Shown here piece by piece: positions 10,967-22,720 of a stretch of 64,000 nucleotides of DNA; within the stretch, counting starts at the first letter, position 1, and each line of letters starts with the position of its first letter. The notes below the pieces were generated by a model. The model saw nothing but the letters and a program-made list of their open reading frames with translations, did not search any database and had not been told where the DNA came from. Both the position numbers and the translations under genes were made by a program. Origin of the DNA: Acanthochlamys bracteata (Eukaryota; Streptophyta; Magnoliopsida; Pandanales; Velloziaceae); contig CM034142.1 in the NCBI GenBank assembly GCA_019914995.1, forward strand, positions 2,136,993 to 2,200,992. The letters are read 5' to 3'.

Positions 10967-10972
10967 CACGTG
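10967..10972. promoter_or_regulatory. G-box (CACGTG) in the ERF upstream region
   Basis: A perfect CACGTG about 255 bp upstream of the ERF start, with ACACATGTG (an E-box-like palindrome) about 10 bp further out. G-boxes are bound by bZIP and bHLH factors such as MYC2, fitting stress or jasmonate control known for related ERFs. Function here is inferred from sequence only. Confidence 0.4.
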
Positions 10973-11142
10973 AGAAATGTGACACATGTGTTGTGAAACT
11001 TTTTGGCGAGTTTTCCTTTTTAAAATTTTTGGGTGGTTTGCAAGGTTACTACATTACCAGTTCTCTTACTCAACTTGGTACTATAGTTTACATTTTGACA
11101 ATATTAGGTTCCTTATTAGATAATTGATTATTGAATTTCATT

Positions 11143-11402
11143 TGCCCGTTTGGTTGTGCTTTTTCGAAAACACTTTTCAATTATTTAACCTTATATTTTT
11201 AATAAATTTTTTACAAATATTTTACAGAGTCTAATAAAAAATTTTATAAATATAAAAAATATTATGTTGTAAGATTTTATTATTAATTATTTTTATTATT
11301 TTTTTTGAAATAAAAATAGAATTTGTTTTTTGAAATAGAATAAAAATGCACTTAATTCTAAAAAGATAATTCTCATAAGCACTCATAAACTTTCCTAAAT
11401 AG
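11143..11402. repeat. AT-rich MITE, family A (copy 4)
   Basis: Begins CCCGTTTGGTTGTGCTTTTT and ends CATAAGCACTCATAAACTTT, imperfect inverted ends of the family. The interior includes the AAATAAAAATAGAATTTGTTT block. It lies upstream of the ERF promoter. Confidence 0.5.
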
Positions 11403-14060
11403 GAACATCTTGTAGGCAATGCTTCCTCTCATTTGTTCAAATTTGGGCATTAACTCTTATAACCAAAGTGAAATTGTCATATATGCAAAACAATGGTATT
11501 TCTAATTCAAAAAGCACCATCTTTCCAATTAATATAGATAATTATTAAAAAAGAAGATAAGTGACCTAATATTTAGAGTCTGTGTGCAAATATTGAAGAA
11601 ATAAATTGAAAGAATTGATTTTAGATATATTCACAAGTTTTTGTTCTCCTTTAATTTCGATGTTCCTTCCTAAAAGCTTGATAATTGTGCTCGATGTTCC
11701 TTTCTAAAAGGAGAAATCAAGATTGAAGATCAGAATATGCATATTAGTTTGTAGTTATTTGTTTAAAGTTATCGGATATCTATCATGGTCATGGTAAATA
11801 GGTCTTCTTTTTCTTTGCAAGATGGCAAAATCAATAGGGCTTTTTGCAAGATTAGTCATTTTGTTTAGGTTTCGCAATATTGGGTCCAAATGTTGTGACA
11901 ATAAATATGACTTCAAATACTGAATAGACAAACACTTAGCAAAAGTGTACTGTTCGAGGTGTATGGCCTATGCTCGTAGACGTTAAAACCATTTGTATTG
12001 GCGAAGATATTGAGAGATTGGGGTTTAGATAATGAATACGCTATTTTTTTGTTTGTTTGTGGTGCTCATACTTAAAAATCCAAAAAAAAGTAGTAATTTT
12101 GTGTGTCATAAGTTAAAATATCATAATTGTTAGTTAGCGAAGTGCTGATTATCTATAAAATTTGAGAGAGCGTTTCAAAATATTTTTAAAATAAAATTTT
12201 ACTAAAAAATAATTTTTATTTTTCTAAAATAAGTTTTTTTTATTAAAAATTTTTTTTTACTATATAAATTTTTTTATATTTTTAAAATTTAAATAATTTT
12301 TTAAAATATTTATAAAAAAATATAAACAATATTAATTTAAAAATTGTATAATTAACAGTAGTGCGGCTCCACCAATCATTAGGAAATCTTTCTCCAATTT
12401 GTATAATTTTCTTTTGATAAGCAGCAACATGATTTTCCTGGAGGGGTTTTCAATAGGTGTTGTTTTTAGGATAGGGTTGAACCCCTAAATCTTTGGTCCT
12501 ACCTAAGCATATTAAAGTAGTTATCTTCATGTGATACAAATTCCTTTGTGATGTGATCAAGAAGATTTTAAAATGATTTTAGGGAGAAAACCAAATCTAG
12601 GCAGCTCAATACAACACTGTTCTATGCCTTTCCGGTGAATGCGATACGTTGGACGAATGAAACTAATTTCCAAAAGTGAAAAACATCCACATGACGAAAC
12701 TATAATATGAATCCAGTTTTATATTCTTCTTTTAACACTAAAAGTTAGGTAATATGGTTTGAATTGTTTGTACAATGTACAAAAAAGTTTGGTACTAAAC
12801 GAAATGGCAATCGTCCACGTTAAACACTATATTCCTCTACTATGTTTGGAGCTATTTGTGCTATTTGTAACAAGCTAAAAAGACGTGTAGAAGTGGTTAC
12901 TAAAATAAAAAATTTCTAAAATTTTAAATTTTTTTTCTTCGAACGACCATAACTTTTTTAATATAAAATATAATAAAAATTTATTAAAAAATATAAATTA
13001 TTTATTTTAAAATAATAAGTGTTTTGAAAAAATAATAACAAATGCTTCCGAGATCCGCTTTATTTTTTAGCATACCATTGAACCACTATTTGACTACATC
13101 TATAATAATAAAACAACATAAATACCTATTGACTTTTGATAGCACTATTAATTGAAATCTTAATAGAGAGATGAGGCACGTGAGTTTGCATGATATACGA
13201 GAGACTGGAAGGCTTATTTAAGCACGAGAGGAATTAAAAGTGAAAGGTTGGAGCCCACTTCTGTGGCTGGGCCATAGAATGAAAGTCGGCTGATTGTACT
13301 TTTGTGAATAATTATCTTATAACCTGGATAAGGATAAATAATTGTACCATAATGATTTAGAATTTAGAAAGTTTATCTGCCCACATCAGCAAGTAATGGA
13401 ATGCGCATTAATTCCTAGGGGCGATTGAGCCCAACTCATGACTGTAGAATAGGATAATATTTTATTTTATTTTATTTTATTTTATTTTTTGAGTTAATAT
13501 ACCATATCAAGCATTAGTTTGGCTAAATTTTCAAATATGTACTCTTAACTCAATAGTTATAGTGCTTCATACTTGCTCTAAGTTGAAACACTAATGACTT
13601 TTAACAATAATACAATTTAAATAATTATGATTTATATAATTTTCTATACTAGCAAGTTTTATCTAATTATTTTAATGTGTTAGCACTATAATCAGCTAGC
13701 CATCAATCGTGCTGATTAATAAAATCAGCTAGCACACTAGCCAACTGACATGATACTGACTAATGCATCTGTTTAGAACAGAGAGCACAATAGTCGGTGG
13801 TTAATCTGTTGAGAATCTGCTAACCCTAGAATAAAGTGTAAATCGAAAATCAGCTGGGAACAACCAGCTGATGTACTGCTAACTCTTAAATAGAATCACC
13901 ACACATCAGTAGCTACACTAGCCAGCAAAATGGTTGCTAACTTTTGACAGAAGACCTTCTGAAGATCATCCGAACACGATCAGCATCCAATCTTTAGAGG
14001 TGAATTCGAAATTGGCTCTGCCCACTATAGATGATGACGCTCTAAGCATATCAAGACGGA
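11403..14060. other. Intergenic, no gene recognised
   Basis: AT-rich sequence with no convincing reading frame on either strand. It holds a degenerate family A MITE at about 12170-12350 (GAGAGCGTTTCAAAATATTT onward) and a TTTTA microsatellite at 13459-13490. A stretch near 13690-13960 repeats words such as CAGCTAGC and CAGCTG at irregular spacing. No tRNA or other RNA gene was seen. Confidence 0.5.
13459..13490. repeat. (TTTTA)n microsatellite
   Basis: About six uninterrupted TTTTA units. A mirror-type AAAAT run occurs near 36709-36733. Confidence 0.9.
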
Positions 14061-14066
14061 CATTTA

Positions 14067-17000
14067 ATGTAATATCTAGGATTCTAGTAAGGGATATTTA
14101 GGCAAGTTAAAATTTTTTTATTGTTGGGCTGACTAAGTGTGTGGGCTAGTTTTAGTAAGTTGCTAAATAGTTATTGAACCCGGGCCTTGAGTGTAAGTTC
14201 ACATCAATGTTGACTAATAATATGTAGCTAATTTTCGCATATATTGTTTCTAAATTTATACTAAGCTCTGCCTAGATGACTAAACATTTTTCACTAGTTT
14301 CAATAAAATCGCAACCCAAACATTTTTCAATAGTTTCAACAAAATGTAGCTAAATGCATTATCCCAACCCCTTTTGTCATTCACGCACACTTCTCGCGCG
14401 TCTTCTCCTCCTGCTGGCTACCTCCCCTTCGGCTCGACATTTTTTTCTTTCTTCTTCTTCGTATCCTCCTCCACCTTGTCAAGGTTGCTCGGGAGAGCTT
14501 ATTAACCTGTTCGTCAGCGGGTGAAAACCCAAACTCTTCGTCGAACGTTCGCCGGCAATGACTTGCTAGGATCCTTCTCCTTGACCTGTTATAGCTTTCC
14601 CCTTCAATTTTAATTAATTTCGGCTCCGGCAAGTGTTTGCTTGATCGTTGGCGCTTACTACTGAATGGAAAATTTCAGCCAACACTGTCGATTTTCGACC
14701 TTAATTTTTACCTTGTTAAGTTCGGCCAGTGCTGCAGCTTGTTTCTTGAAATCCCTCTCCGACAGACCTTACGTTCTAGGTGAGTTTCGATGCTCTTTTC
14801 GAGTCTCTTGAGCTTGCTTTGAGCCACTGATTGATACTTGTACTATAGGTATTTTTTGATTGAAATTTGACAAGTTTGTCGTTATCATGCTATGATGTCG
14901 ATTCGGGCTGGGAATTGATTATTGATTCGGGTAAGCCTTCTAAATTTGCTAGAGCTAGTACTAGTTAAGAACTATGAATTGATAATTGTGGACTTAATTG
15001 GGTAACAATGGGATTTGGATTCAATGGTGTCTCAGTGCCGATTTGGGATATGTTTGGATATAGATATGTATAAGAAATATGTTTGGGTATCGGTTAACGA
15101 ATTATATATTGATGGTATTTGTTTGCGTCAGGATTGAACGTAGATTTAGAACTGATAGCATGGCGTGGTGATAGCTGTAGGTTTGAGAGATTGCATACAC
15201 TTTCATGTGAGGATTACTTGCGTCTTTTTCTTCTTAGCTTTATTATTAGGACTTCAACGCAAATAATATATGCTCGGGAACCTCCGGTGCATGTTGCCAA
15301 TATCTGTGCATTACGATTGGCTCTATGCTATGGTACTTATTGATGCACGCTCGTGTATGAATCCCATTTAAATATATATAAAAGCATACTAGTAACTAAG
15401 TAGGTTGCTATACTATTTCAATTTTCTACTTATGCATGATAAGATGCTAGAGTTATAGAAAATCAAATAGTATGATGTCCTATGCTTGTCAAACTATTAC
15501 ATGTGTGGTGTAAGTGTATACATATACAACGCAGTCGTGCATTGAGAGTCATGATAAGTCATAATGGCATGCTAGCATATCCTCAGACTAATTGGCTTAG
15601 GTTATTAAGTATGTTGACCGATTTTTGTAATACATATCTATGTATATGATAGTGGCCTCATAAATTAGCATTACATGGAAATTTAAGAGCATGGATTTCA
15701 ATACATGATTTTAAAATGGTTTATACTACATTACTATATTTTGCCTAACTATAATATTTGTGTTTTGAACAATGACTTATAATATTACTACAATAACTCT
15801 ACATAAATATATCATTATGTTTTATAACCAGTGCACGTATACGATAAATAATTTATGAGCTTTGTAATTATTGTATATGTTTATACATATTTTCTCCTTG
15901 ATTGTGTGTGGATACCCGTACTGCACTGAGGCAGACGGAAGGTCGGAGGATAAGTTAGAACCTTAGTGCTATGGGTTGGTACCCACCTATGGTCATAGAC
16001 TTGTGAAATAGATAGATAGCATCACCGAAAACCGTCTATGTTGGAGGCTTAGGCTCGCCGAGATTTGTCTGGGTTAGAGGCGGAGTAGATAGTTAGCCTC
16101 GTCAGAATCAGTCTGTGTTGGAGGCATAGCCTCGCCGGGATCTGTCTGGATTGGATGAGAGTTTGATAGCTGGTTATTCTGACTCTTCGATCACATATGT
16201 AGATGCATTTTTATATAATATGTATGTGTATTGATATTTACATATATGCATATGGACCAAAGAGTCTTATGAGTTAGAGACGTAGTCTCACTCATGTTAT
16301 GTAATTCTGACTCCATGGTAATGTTATATATTTCTATGTGAGTTGATGACATAGAGGAAAATATTGTATATATTGGCAAACAAGTATGTATGTGGACACA
16401 TAGATAGTGTATGAATGAATGATTGGCATATGTTCAAATAAGATATTTCTGACAATGGTGCGGACTTGTATAAATGTGCATGTAATCATGTACTCATGTA
16501 CATGCTTAAGGATATATATATAAATTAGGTACATGCGAATGTAAACTACACCTATAGTAGTATGCATAACTAATTTTGTGTGCAAATATGAAAAGAGTAA
16601 ATATTGAGAACGTGGATAGTATAATAACTTCATAAAAGTTTGTGTTGTGTGTGCATCTTATTTTATTGTATTCCTCCTTTGCTAAGGATCGAGTTGGTGT
16701 AGGACAACTCAAGCCTTAGTAAGATTAGATTCAATCTATCATTGCATTTATTTCATATAGAGATCTACTAAAACAATGATAGAGTAATACATTAGAAACT
16801 TTAAATGGTGCATCCCTGATTTTTCACCTTACTGAGATTGAGATCAATCTTTTCTTTCTTTGGCCTTCCCCAGTTATGCATGGCTGAGTTGGAGTTAGCG
16901 TACATTGTCATGATTGAAAAGATGTAATGATGGTATGTTTATGTGTTCTCATTTATTATTTAGTTGGCTCTGTAACACCCGATAGACATATATATTTTAT
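14067..17000 (+). mobile_element. Possible long LTR of a Ty3-type retrotransposon
   Basis: Opens with TGTAATATCTAGGATTC, like the TGTAACATCC/TGTAACACCC starts of many plant Ty3 LTRs. A CT-rich, GC-richer block with splice-like sequence follows at 14370-14790. A tandem pair of CTCGCCG-type units with 'gtctgtgttggaggc' words lies at 16020-16160. Near 16820-16850 there is a 'caccttactgagattgagatc' region of the kind seen near LTR 3' parts, and TGTAACACCCGATAG occurs at 16972. A distantly similar block in the opposite orientation is at 34800-35600. No primer-binding site or pol was found, so this would be a solo or truncated LTR. Boundaries are uncertain. Confidence 0.3.
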
Positions 17001-20000
17001 AAGTGTTGGCTTTAGATAGCCTGTTTTGTATTTAATTATTTGTTTTTGCTTATGGTTTATCGTAGCTGTTATATGATATTGATAAGTTGTAATTGTATTA
17101 CTTTTTGATATTATTTTTATATTTAACCTTGATCTTTGAATTGTTAGGTTCTTCCCATTGAATTTAAAAAAAAAGTTCTGTCGAATTTTTCTAAAATTTG
17201 GATTGTGTTGTTTTGAGTTGATTTCTTATATTAGGCTTACTAGGCTGGGTAGAGTTTGGGTACCACTTAGGCTTGATTTAGTAATGTGCCGCTCATGGCC
17301 CAGGTTGGATCGTGATATTTAAATCATGAGACGAACAAGAAGAAGACGAAATCAATCATTTATCAAGCACAAAAAGATCGAATAGTTGAAGAAGGCCAGT
17401 GCAATTCAATAGAATGTCTGTACAAACTAGCAACAAATCAACGAGATGGGTGAGCTGCTGATTAGTTCTACAAGAGTATTTTCATAGAGAGTCATCATGC
17501 CATCTTCGGTATGGACTTTGGTAATGACTTAATTGTAATTTGAGCCTAAGCTTCACCACACGTCAAGAAGGTCGTACTAATTACCAGCTCCAACAAGAAG
17601 AAGATTGAATTCGTTATCAAACAAGTCTAAAGATATTGAAAAAGCAAAGACATCTAAGCAACTAGATAGTGACGTCAACGTCATCATGCAGTATTCAATC
17701 ACTAATTGCACAAGCTACAAGCTTTCAATTGTCATGAAATTTGGAACACCACCAGCTCTTAGATTCATATATCAAGTGCTATATGCAATAACAAAAAGAA
17801 AGTTGGATTACATCAATAAGATACATACGCATTTAACGAGCCATCACTAAATCTCATTCCTTAGCAAGCTATTAGAATAGCCACTCCATACTGAGTTCAA
17901 CATCTTACCAATATACATAGCACAATAGACAAATTGCAACATCAGATACGAGACAAAATAAGAATAATCTGAGCTTGAGGTGAGTCCCTAGAGAAAATAA
18001 TCGAGTCGGAGTTGCTCTTGATTGAAGGAGGCATAGCTTGAACGAATGAACATTAGCACAGATAGCAAATTTTGAATTAAAAGAGGAAGATCAGAACAGC
18101 TAATTGAAGATCAGGCAGCAAGCATAAAAGAGAAAAAAGTAAAGGTCAATATCAAATTGCAAAGTTGACGTTACCACACTAGATTGAGCATGAAAATAGG
18201 ACAACCGAAGAAGAAAAACCAAATTAACTTCTTATTTTAGTAAACTAGTTAGAAGATGATAAAGAGAAGACAGAAAGACATCTGGGTGCGTTTGGCATTG
18301 CTTCTCCTTCATCGTTTAAAAACTCCTTTATTTATATTTTTCAACAAATTTTATATGATTTCTATAGAATTTATTTAAAAATTTAAACAGTATAAAAAAA
18401 ATTTACTTCGTAAGATCTTATAATTGCTTATTATTTTTTTTTTAAGGTGAAAAAGTAGAGCTCATTTTCTAAAATAGGATAAAAATATTCTCTGTTTCAA
18501 AAAGCTGATTTTCATAAGCACTTTCAAACACCCCCAATAATAAGTAGAGAAAGAGTTCAGAATTGCAGAAAAATAGTAGAGAAGATGTAAGACCCATCTT
18601 GGAGAAAAAACACACACCACTAGAAGCTTCCTATGCCAATTAGAGGATCGGTGAGACCATTGCACCTTGGTATGACAAACGAAAGAAACTTCTTAGAAAC
18701 ATGATTGAATTATAAGTAGAAGAAAATTGGAAGCGGAGAAGAGTTCAACAAAGTAACGAGCAAATATTCACATAAAGAAAATTTTCTATAGTGAATTCTT
18801 ACAGTGCTAACCAACAAGCAATCAATCAATTAACTTCGTATTGCTTAACTAGTTCATCCATAGTTTTTGTGCCATCTTGTTTCTATTAAATTGTAACTTT
18901 AGAGACAGATCCTGTGCAAAGCTTTATAGTCTAAAAAAGTTTTAAATACTTGTAAAGTTTTGTATTGAGCATGTGGTGCACTTAGAGTGGAGAATGAAAC
19001 TCATGGTTGAGAAGCCTTCTCAGTTAGGGTATCCTTTGTAATGATATGGTTTTTCAGTCGGGATAGACTTAAGGGATTTATGAGACTATGGTGGATTGCG
19101 CTTGGACTAGAGAATTCGATTGAGATGAAACCTCTGTGTGGAACATAGTTCTTGGTAATTGTAGCGCTTTGCAAAGATAGTTGATTCACTTAGTTAGAGT
19201 GGCTGTAGATGTCCGCTGGATTGGTAGCCAAACCACTTAACAACTTTTGTGTGCTTATCCTCTTGCATCGCTGGAACCAACAAGCAATCATTCAAATGAT
19301 TTTTTGCTAGCTTGGCTATATTTAAACTTAACACTATTGGTAGACAATCATCAAAAAATCTGTTGCTGATTTGTCTTTGTGTTTTAAATGAATTCAAAAA
19401 TGACTAGACACTTAGCTAGCTAATTCGCAACTTATATGTCTATTTGGTAGGAAATTGATACTTTCAGTAAACCATCAGATAATCAGTCAGTTGATTACCT
19501 GTTGAGTCCTCACTATTTTAATAAAAAAACTTTTAAGTTTGATTTTTAATTTACAATTCGATTCATCCCTCTCCTATTAGGTTGTTTGGGTATGTATTAT
19601 GATAATTGGTAACAACACATGCCTCAAAATGTGTGGCTTAACTGTCTTGGGGAGAAGATCTAATGGCTTTCTCACAAGATTTCGAGAAATTAGGAAGTCT
19701 CTTGACTATTCTCCATTATTTGACTTGCTGATTAAGAATCCGCCAATCAGCTAATTATATTTAAGGATTCAGTGTTTTAAAATTTTGTACCCACTTATTT
19801 TTCATGTTAGTCTAACCCACCTTAGCTGGCTAATAAACTACTATAAAGTTTCATCGAAACCTAAAGATATACAAACTGGTAAAAATCTAGCTAGATATGA
19901 TAATCCATGGCTTGCTCAAAAAAATTCGAATCTCTACTACCAGAGCACCCATCAAGAAGAAGAAGAAGAAAAAGGTGGTGCAACAGGAGAAGGTTAGGCC

Positions 20001-20945
20001 GGAAAGTTCATTAGCAAGGCAGCTAAAGATCTATATGAAAGCTATCATAATCTCGATCCAATCATTCTTGTGAAGCTTAAATTTGAGGAGTTGAACGAGG
20101 TAGGGATTGGACTAGAGGAGTTATTTCAAGTTCAAAAGTGGAAAATTTTCAACCTCCTTCCCACTGTGTATTATACGGGATGTCGTCTAAATATCTTACG
20201 CAAATCTTGAGAAAATGGTGAAGGATTCAAGACAATGAGTCCACGAAACGGACCAACTTTGCTGATGTGTAGTTGAGAGTTTACAATAACTTACATCGAA
20301 GATGTTAGTACAATAAAACTTATTTAAAGCTTAAGTAAGTGTTAAGAGAAGCAAACTAGAAGAATATCAAAATGTTTGACATGGTTCAGCACCATAGTAC
20401 TTACGTCCAAGTCACTTGAAAAGCTTCAAGTTAAAATCCACCAACGTTAACCAATGTAGAATTATTGATTTGATATTTTGCAAAACACCTGTTCCTCAAT
20501 CCAAATACCTTGCAATGAGAAGTCATCGTAGCCTCTTAGACCTCGCAAAGACCCTCGGGCTATCATATACACACCATCGTAAAGGTGTAGTACAATCAGC
20601 TAAGAACTTGCACATTCTCATACAAATCTTCGCTCAAAAATACAAGTAAATCGGTGTTCATTTTGGTAATCTCTCAATACCACATACAAGCTCACGACAA
20701 TGAAAGTTAGGAGAAATTCACACAAAATCACAAAAAGAACAAAGACCCAAATATGAATACGGGAAAGGTTGCTCTCTTCGGACAGCAACACGAAACTTAA
20801 GTATATGCAACACTTTTAATATCTTCTTACTGTTCTCTTTGATGCAATCTTATGTCATGCCCTTAGGAAGAAATCTGCATCAAATATCAAATTTCTAACG
20901 GCTATAACGAATGCGTAGCACAACTAAGCACTACAAGTTATTGGT
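17001..20945. other. Intergenic, mostly decayed repeats
   Basis: No convincing gene. A family A MITE is at 18290-18535. Near 19540-19575 there is 'caattcgattcatccctctcc', resembling the common end of plant LTR retroelements. Near 20370-20420 there is 'gacatggttcagcac...cttacgtccaag', a degenerate form of a motif frequent in copia LTRs. These suggest old LTR elements, but no ends could be paired. Open stretches at 19785-19997 and 20416-20649 show no recognisable domain. Confidence 0.35.
18290..18535. repeat. AT-rich MITE, family A (copy 5, well preserved)
   Basis: Ends are GGGTGCGTTTGGCATTGCTT on the left and, on the opposite strand, GGGGGTGTTTGAAAGTGCTT on the right, a clear imperfect terminal inverted repeat. 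Interior blocks AATTTAAACAGTATAAAAAA and AAAAGTAGAGCTCATTTTCT match the copies at 51328 and 45899. No target duplication was obvious. Confidence 0.6.
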
Positions 20946-21942
20946 GTGACTGAACAAATATTTAATTTTGATTATATTAGATATCTTTCTTTAGAATTAA
21001 ATATATTTCTTTATTTACTTTTCTTATTTATTATTATAAGAAACCTACATGTATGTATTTGTATGATTATTGAAGTATTGAATAATAAGATTGGAATAGA
21101 TTTTTATCTTGATATCAAAGCAAAACTCTATATCTGTTCGCCGCCTTTGTGTGGCTACGACTGTCAAATTCCGATCAGACCATCTCGCTGCTATCATGAA
21201 AATACGATTGCAATAGGTAAAAACGCCGACCATATACTTTTGAGCAAATTCGACGATTTAACGGATTAGATTTACAAAAGATCAGAAAAGAAACTTTTAT
21301 TTTATTTTTCTAAGCTTGTGACATCGCTATAGCCAATAGGGTTTCCCCTGCCGCCTCCGTCACTGCCTACTCCCCTTGCTGCCAGATCGCTACTGCCACC
21401 ATTTCCAACAGGTAGATCCGACACCGACCACCAGATCGAACGCCCAATCCATGCAATCAATTCAAGCTCTCACTACCGTTTTGCTACCGTCATAATAAAA
21501 TAATTTTGCCGCTAATTGCTATTGGCATCACTACTTGCGTCATCTCGATCAATCCTAACTCCTTAACCCGACATCGTCCTGATCGATTGTCACTGCCACC
21601 TGCTGAGTTCGATCGGATTCAACTCGACAGTTTGATCCAAACTAGACCCGATTGATCCAAACCATCCCGGTCTGACTAAACCAGCTGACAAAAAAAAAAA
21701 AAAAAAAATTATGAAAAGTTCAATTCCCTCTCTAGTTACCCCGATGACTACTCCTATTTTTAACATATAAGGATTCATCCTGTACTATCAGTGTTAAACT
21801 AAATGACTGAAATTATTCTTTTTTGTCTTAAGGTGTTAAGTTTTATATTGTTGGAAAAGATAAGATGAGATATTTGACTGGAGAAATATGACGACCTTTA
21901 GAGACTGATTCAAGTTATGCCTGGTGGAGAACTCACAATGCT

Positions 21943-22063
21943 AGGGGTGCCAATTCAGATTTGTGGACTAATTTAATAATCAGATCAAATTTCTTCAATT
22001 TTGACCAAATCTATAAATTTATACGGGTAAAAATTATCAACTCTAATCAAATTAAATGGGTCG
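21943..22063 (-). mobile_element. Fragment of the hAT-like element family
   Basis: Starts CTAGGGGTGCCAATTCAGAT. Read on the minus strand it matches the first 120 bp of the element at 1068-1897, including 'acccatttaattagagttg' and 'acccgtataaat'. It is truncated where it meets the reading frame at 22052. Confidence 0.5.
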
Positions 22064-22372
22064 CTTACTTGAGCAATGAGATGTCCTAGCAATCTTGCTG
22101 ATCCCAATGATCCTTGTTCTATTAGCAATATTCTCTACATTTTTTGGACTTTCTTGTTGTACAGAATTCTCTGAAAACTTTGATGTAATAACTTCAACAT
22201 TTTGGCTGTCCATAGAAAAAATTAGATTATTAAAAGCTTCCTTGTGTAGTGAAATATCGCATCTGTAAGTTGCTATTTCGAGAGACTTCCTAATCAGCTT
22301 AAACACTAAGTGAAATCTCAAGTCTCGCTCTTTCCGTTCAGCAAGAGTACAGAAGACTTGTTCAAAGATCAA
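22052..22372 (-). pseudogene. Possible fragment of a FAR1-related or other transposase-like protein
   Basis: An open stretch of 106 residues containing LRFHLVFKLIRKSLEIATYR and ending with a GISKIARTSHCSSKR-type tail. The layout of a helical segment followed by a basic tail resembles the region after the SWIM zinc finger in FAR1/FRS proteins, which derive from MULE transposases. No SWIM motif is present and similarity is weak, so this may be chance. It abuts a hAT fragment, as a truncated remnant would. Confidence 0.25.
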
Positions 22373-22549
22373 TAATTATTCTTAATATGTGTTATCATTA
22401 AAATATTTAGAATTTCTAACATGTGCTATGCAATTCTGTGATGGGGTTTTACTCAAAGTGTGGTAAGTTTTGATGTGCACGGAATGTGTTAATTATATTG
22501 TCTGTGAGAAGTGTTGCTTCTTAGAACATGATGATGTATGAATTTTCGG

Positions 22550-22720
22550 AATTAGAGAATGCTGGAAGTAAGGTGAATGTTTGGAAGCCTTTGGTTCAGA
22601 TGCAAGAGGAAGGGTTGAACTTGGACGCATACACACTCTGTTTAATTTTTTGTCTTCTTGAGAAGGGCTATAGAAGGGAGATACATGGTATGCTGTAAAG
22701 CATGGTTTGAATTCGGTTCT
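22550..22720 (+). pseudogene. Fragment resembling a pentatricopeptide repeat (PPR) protein
   Basis: In one frame the stretch reads ELENAGSKVNVWKPLVQMQEE followed by GLNLDAYTLCLIFCLLEKGYRREIHG. The pattern W-x-x-L-V-x-x-M-x-x-E-G-L-x-x-D-x-x-T is that of one PLS-type PPR motif, and the following 'REIHG' is typical of the next. It is flanked by stops and has no start, so it is a dead one- to two-repeat fragment about 1.4 kb upstream of the RBP45-like gene. Confidence 0.5.

Noticed and set aside
14178-14215. tRNA-like word GAACCCGGGCCTTGAG
   Set aside because: No A-box, acceptor stem or anticodon arm could be formed around it.
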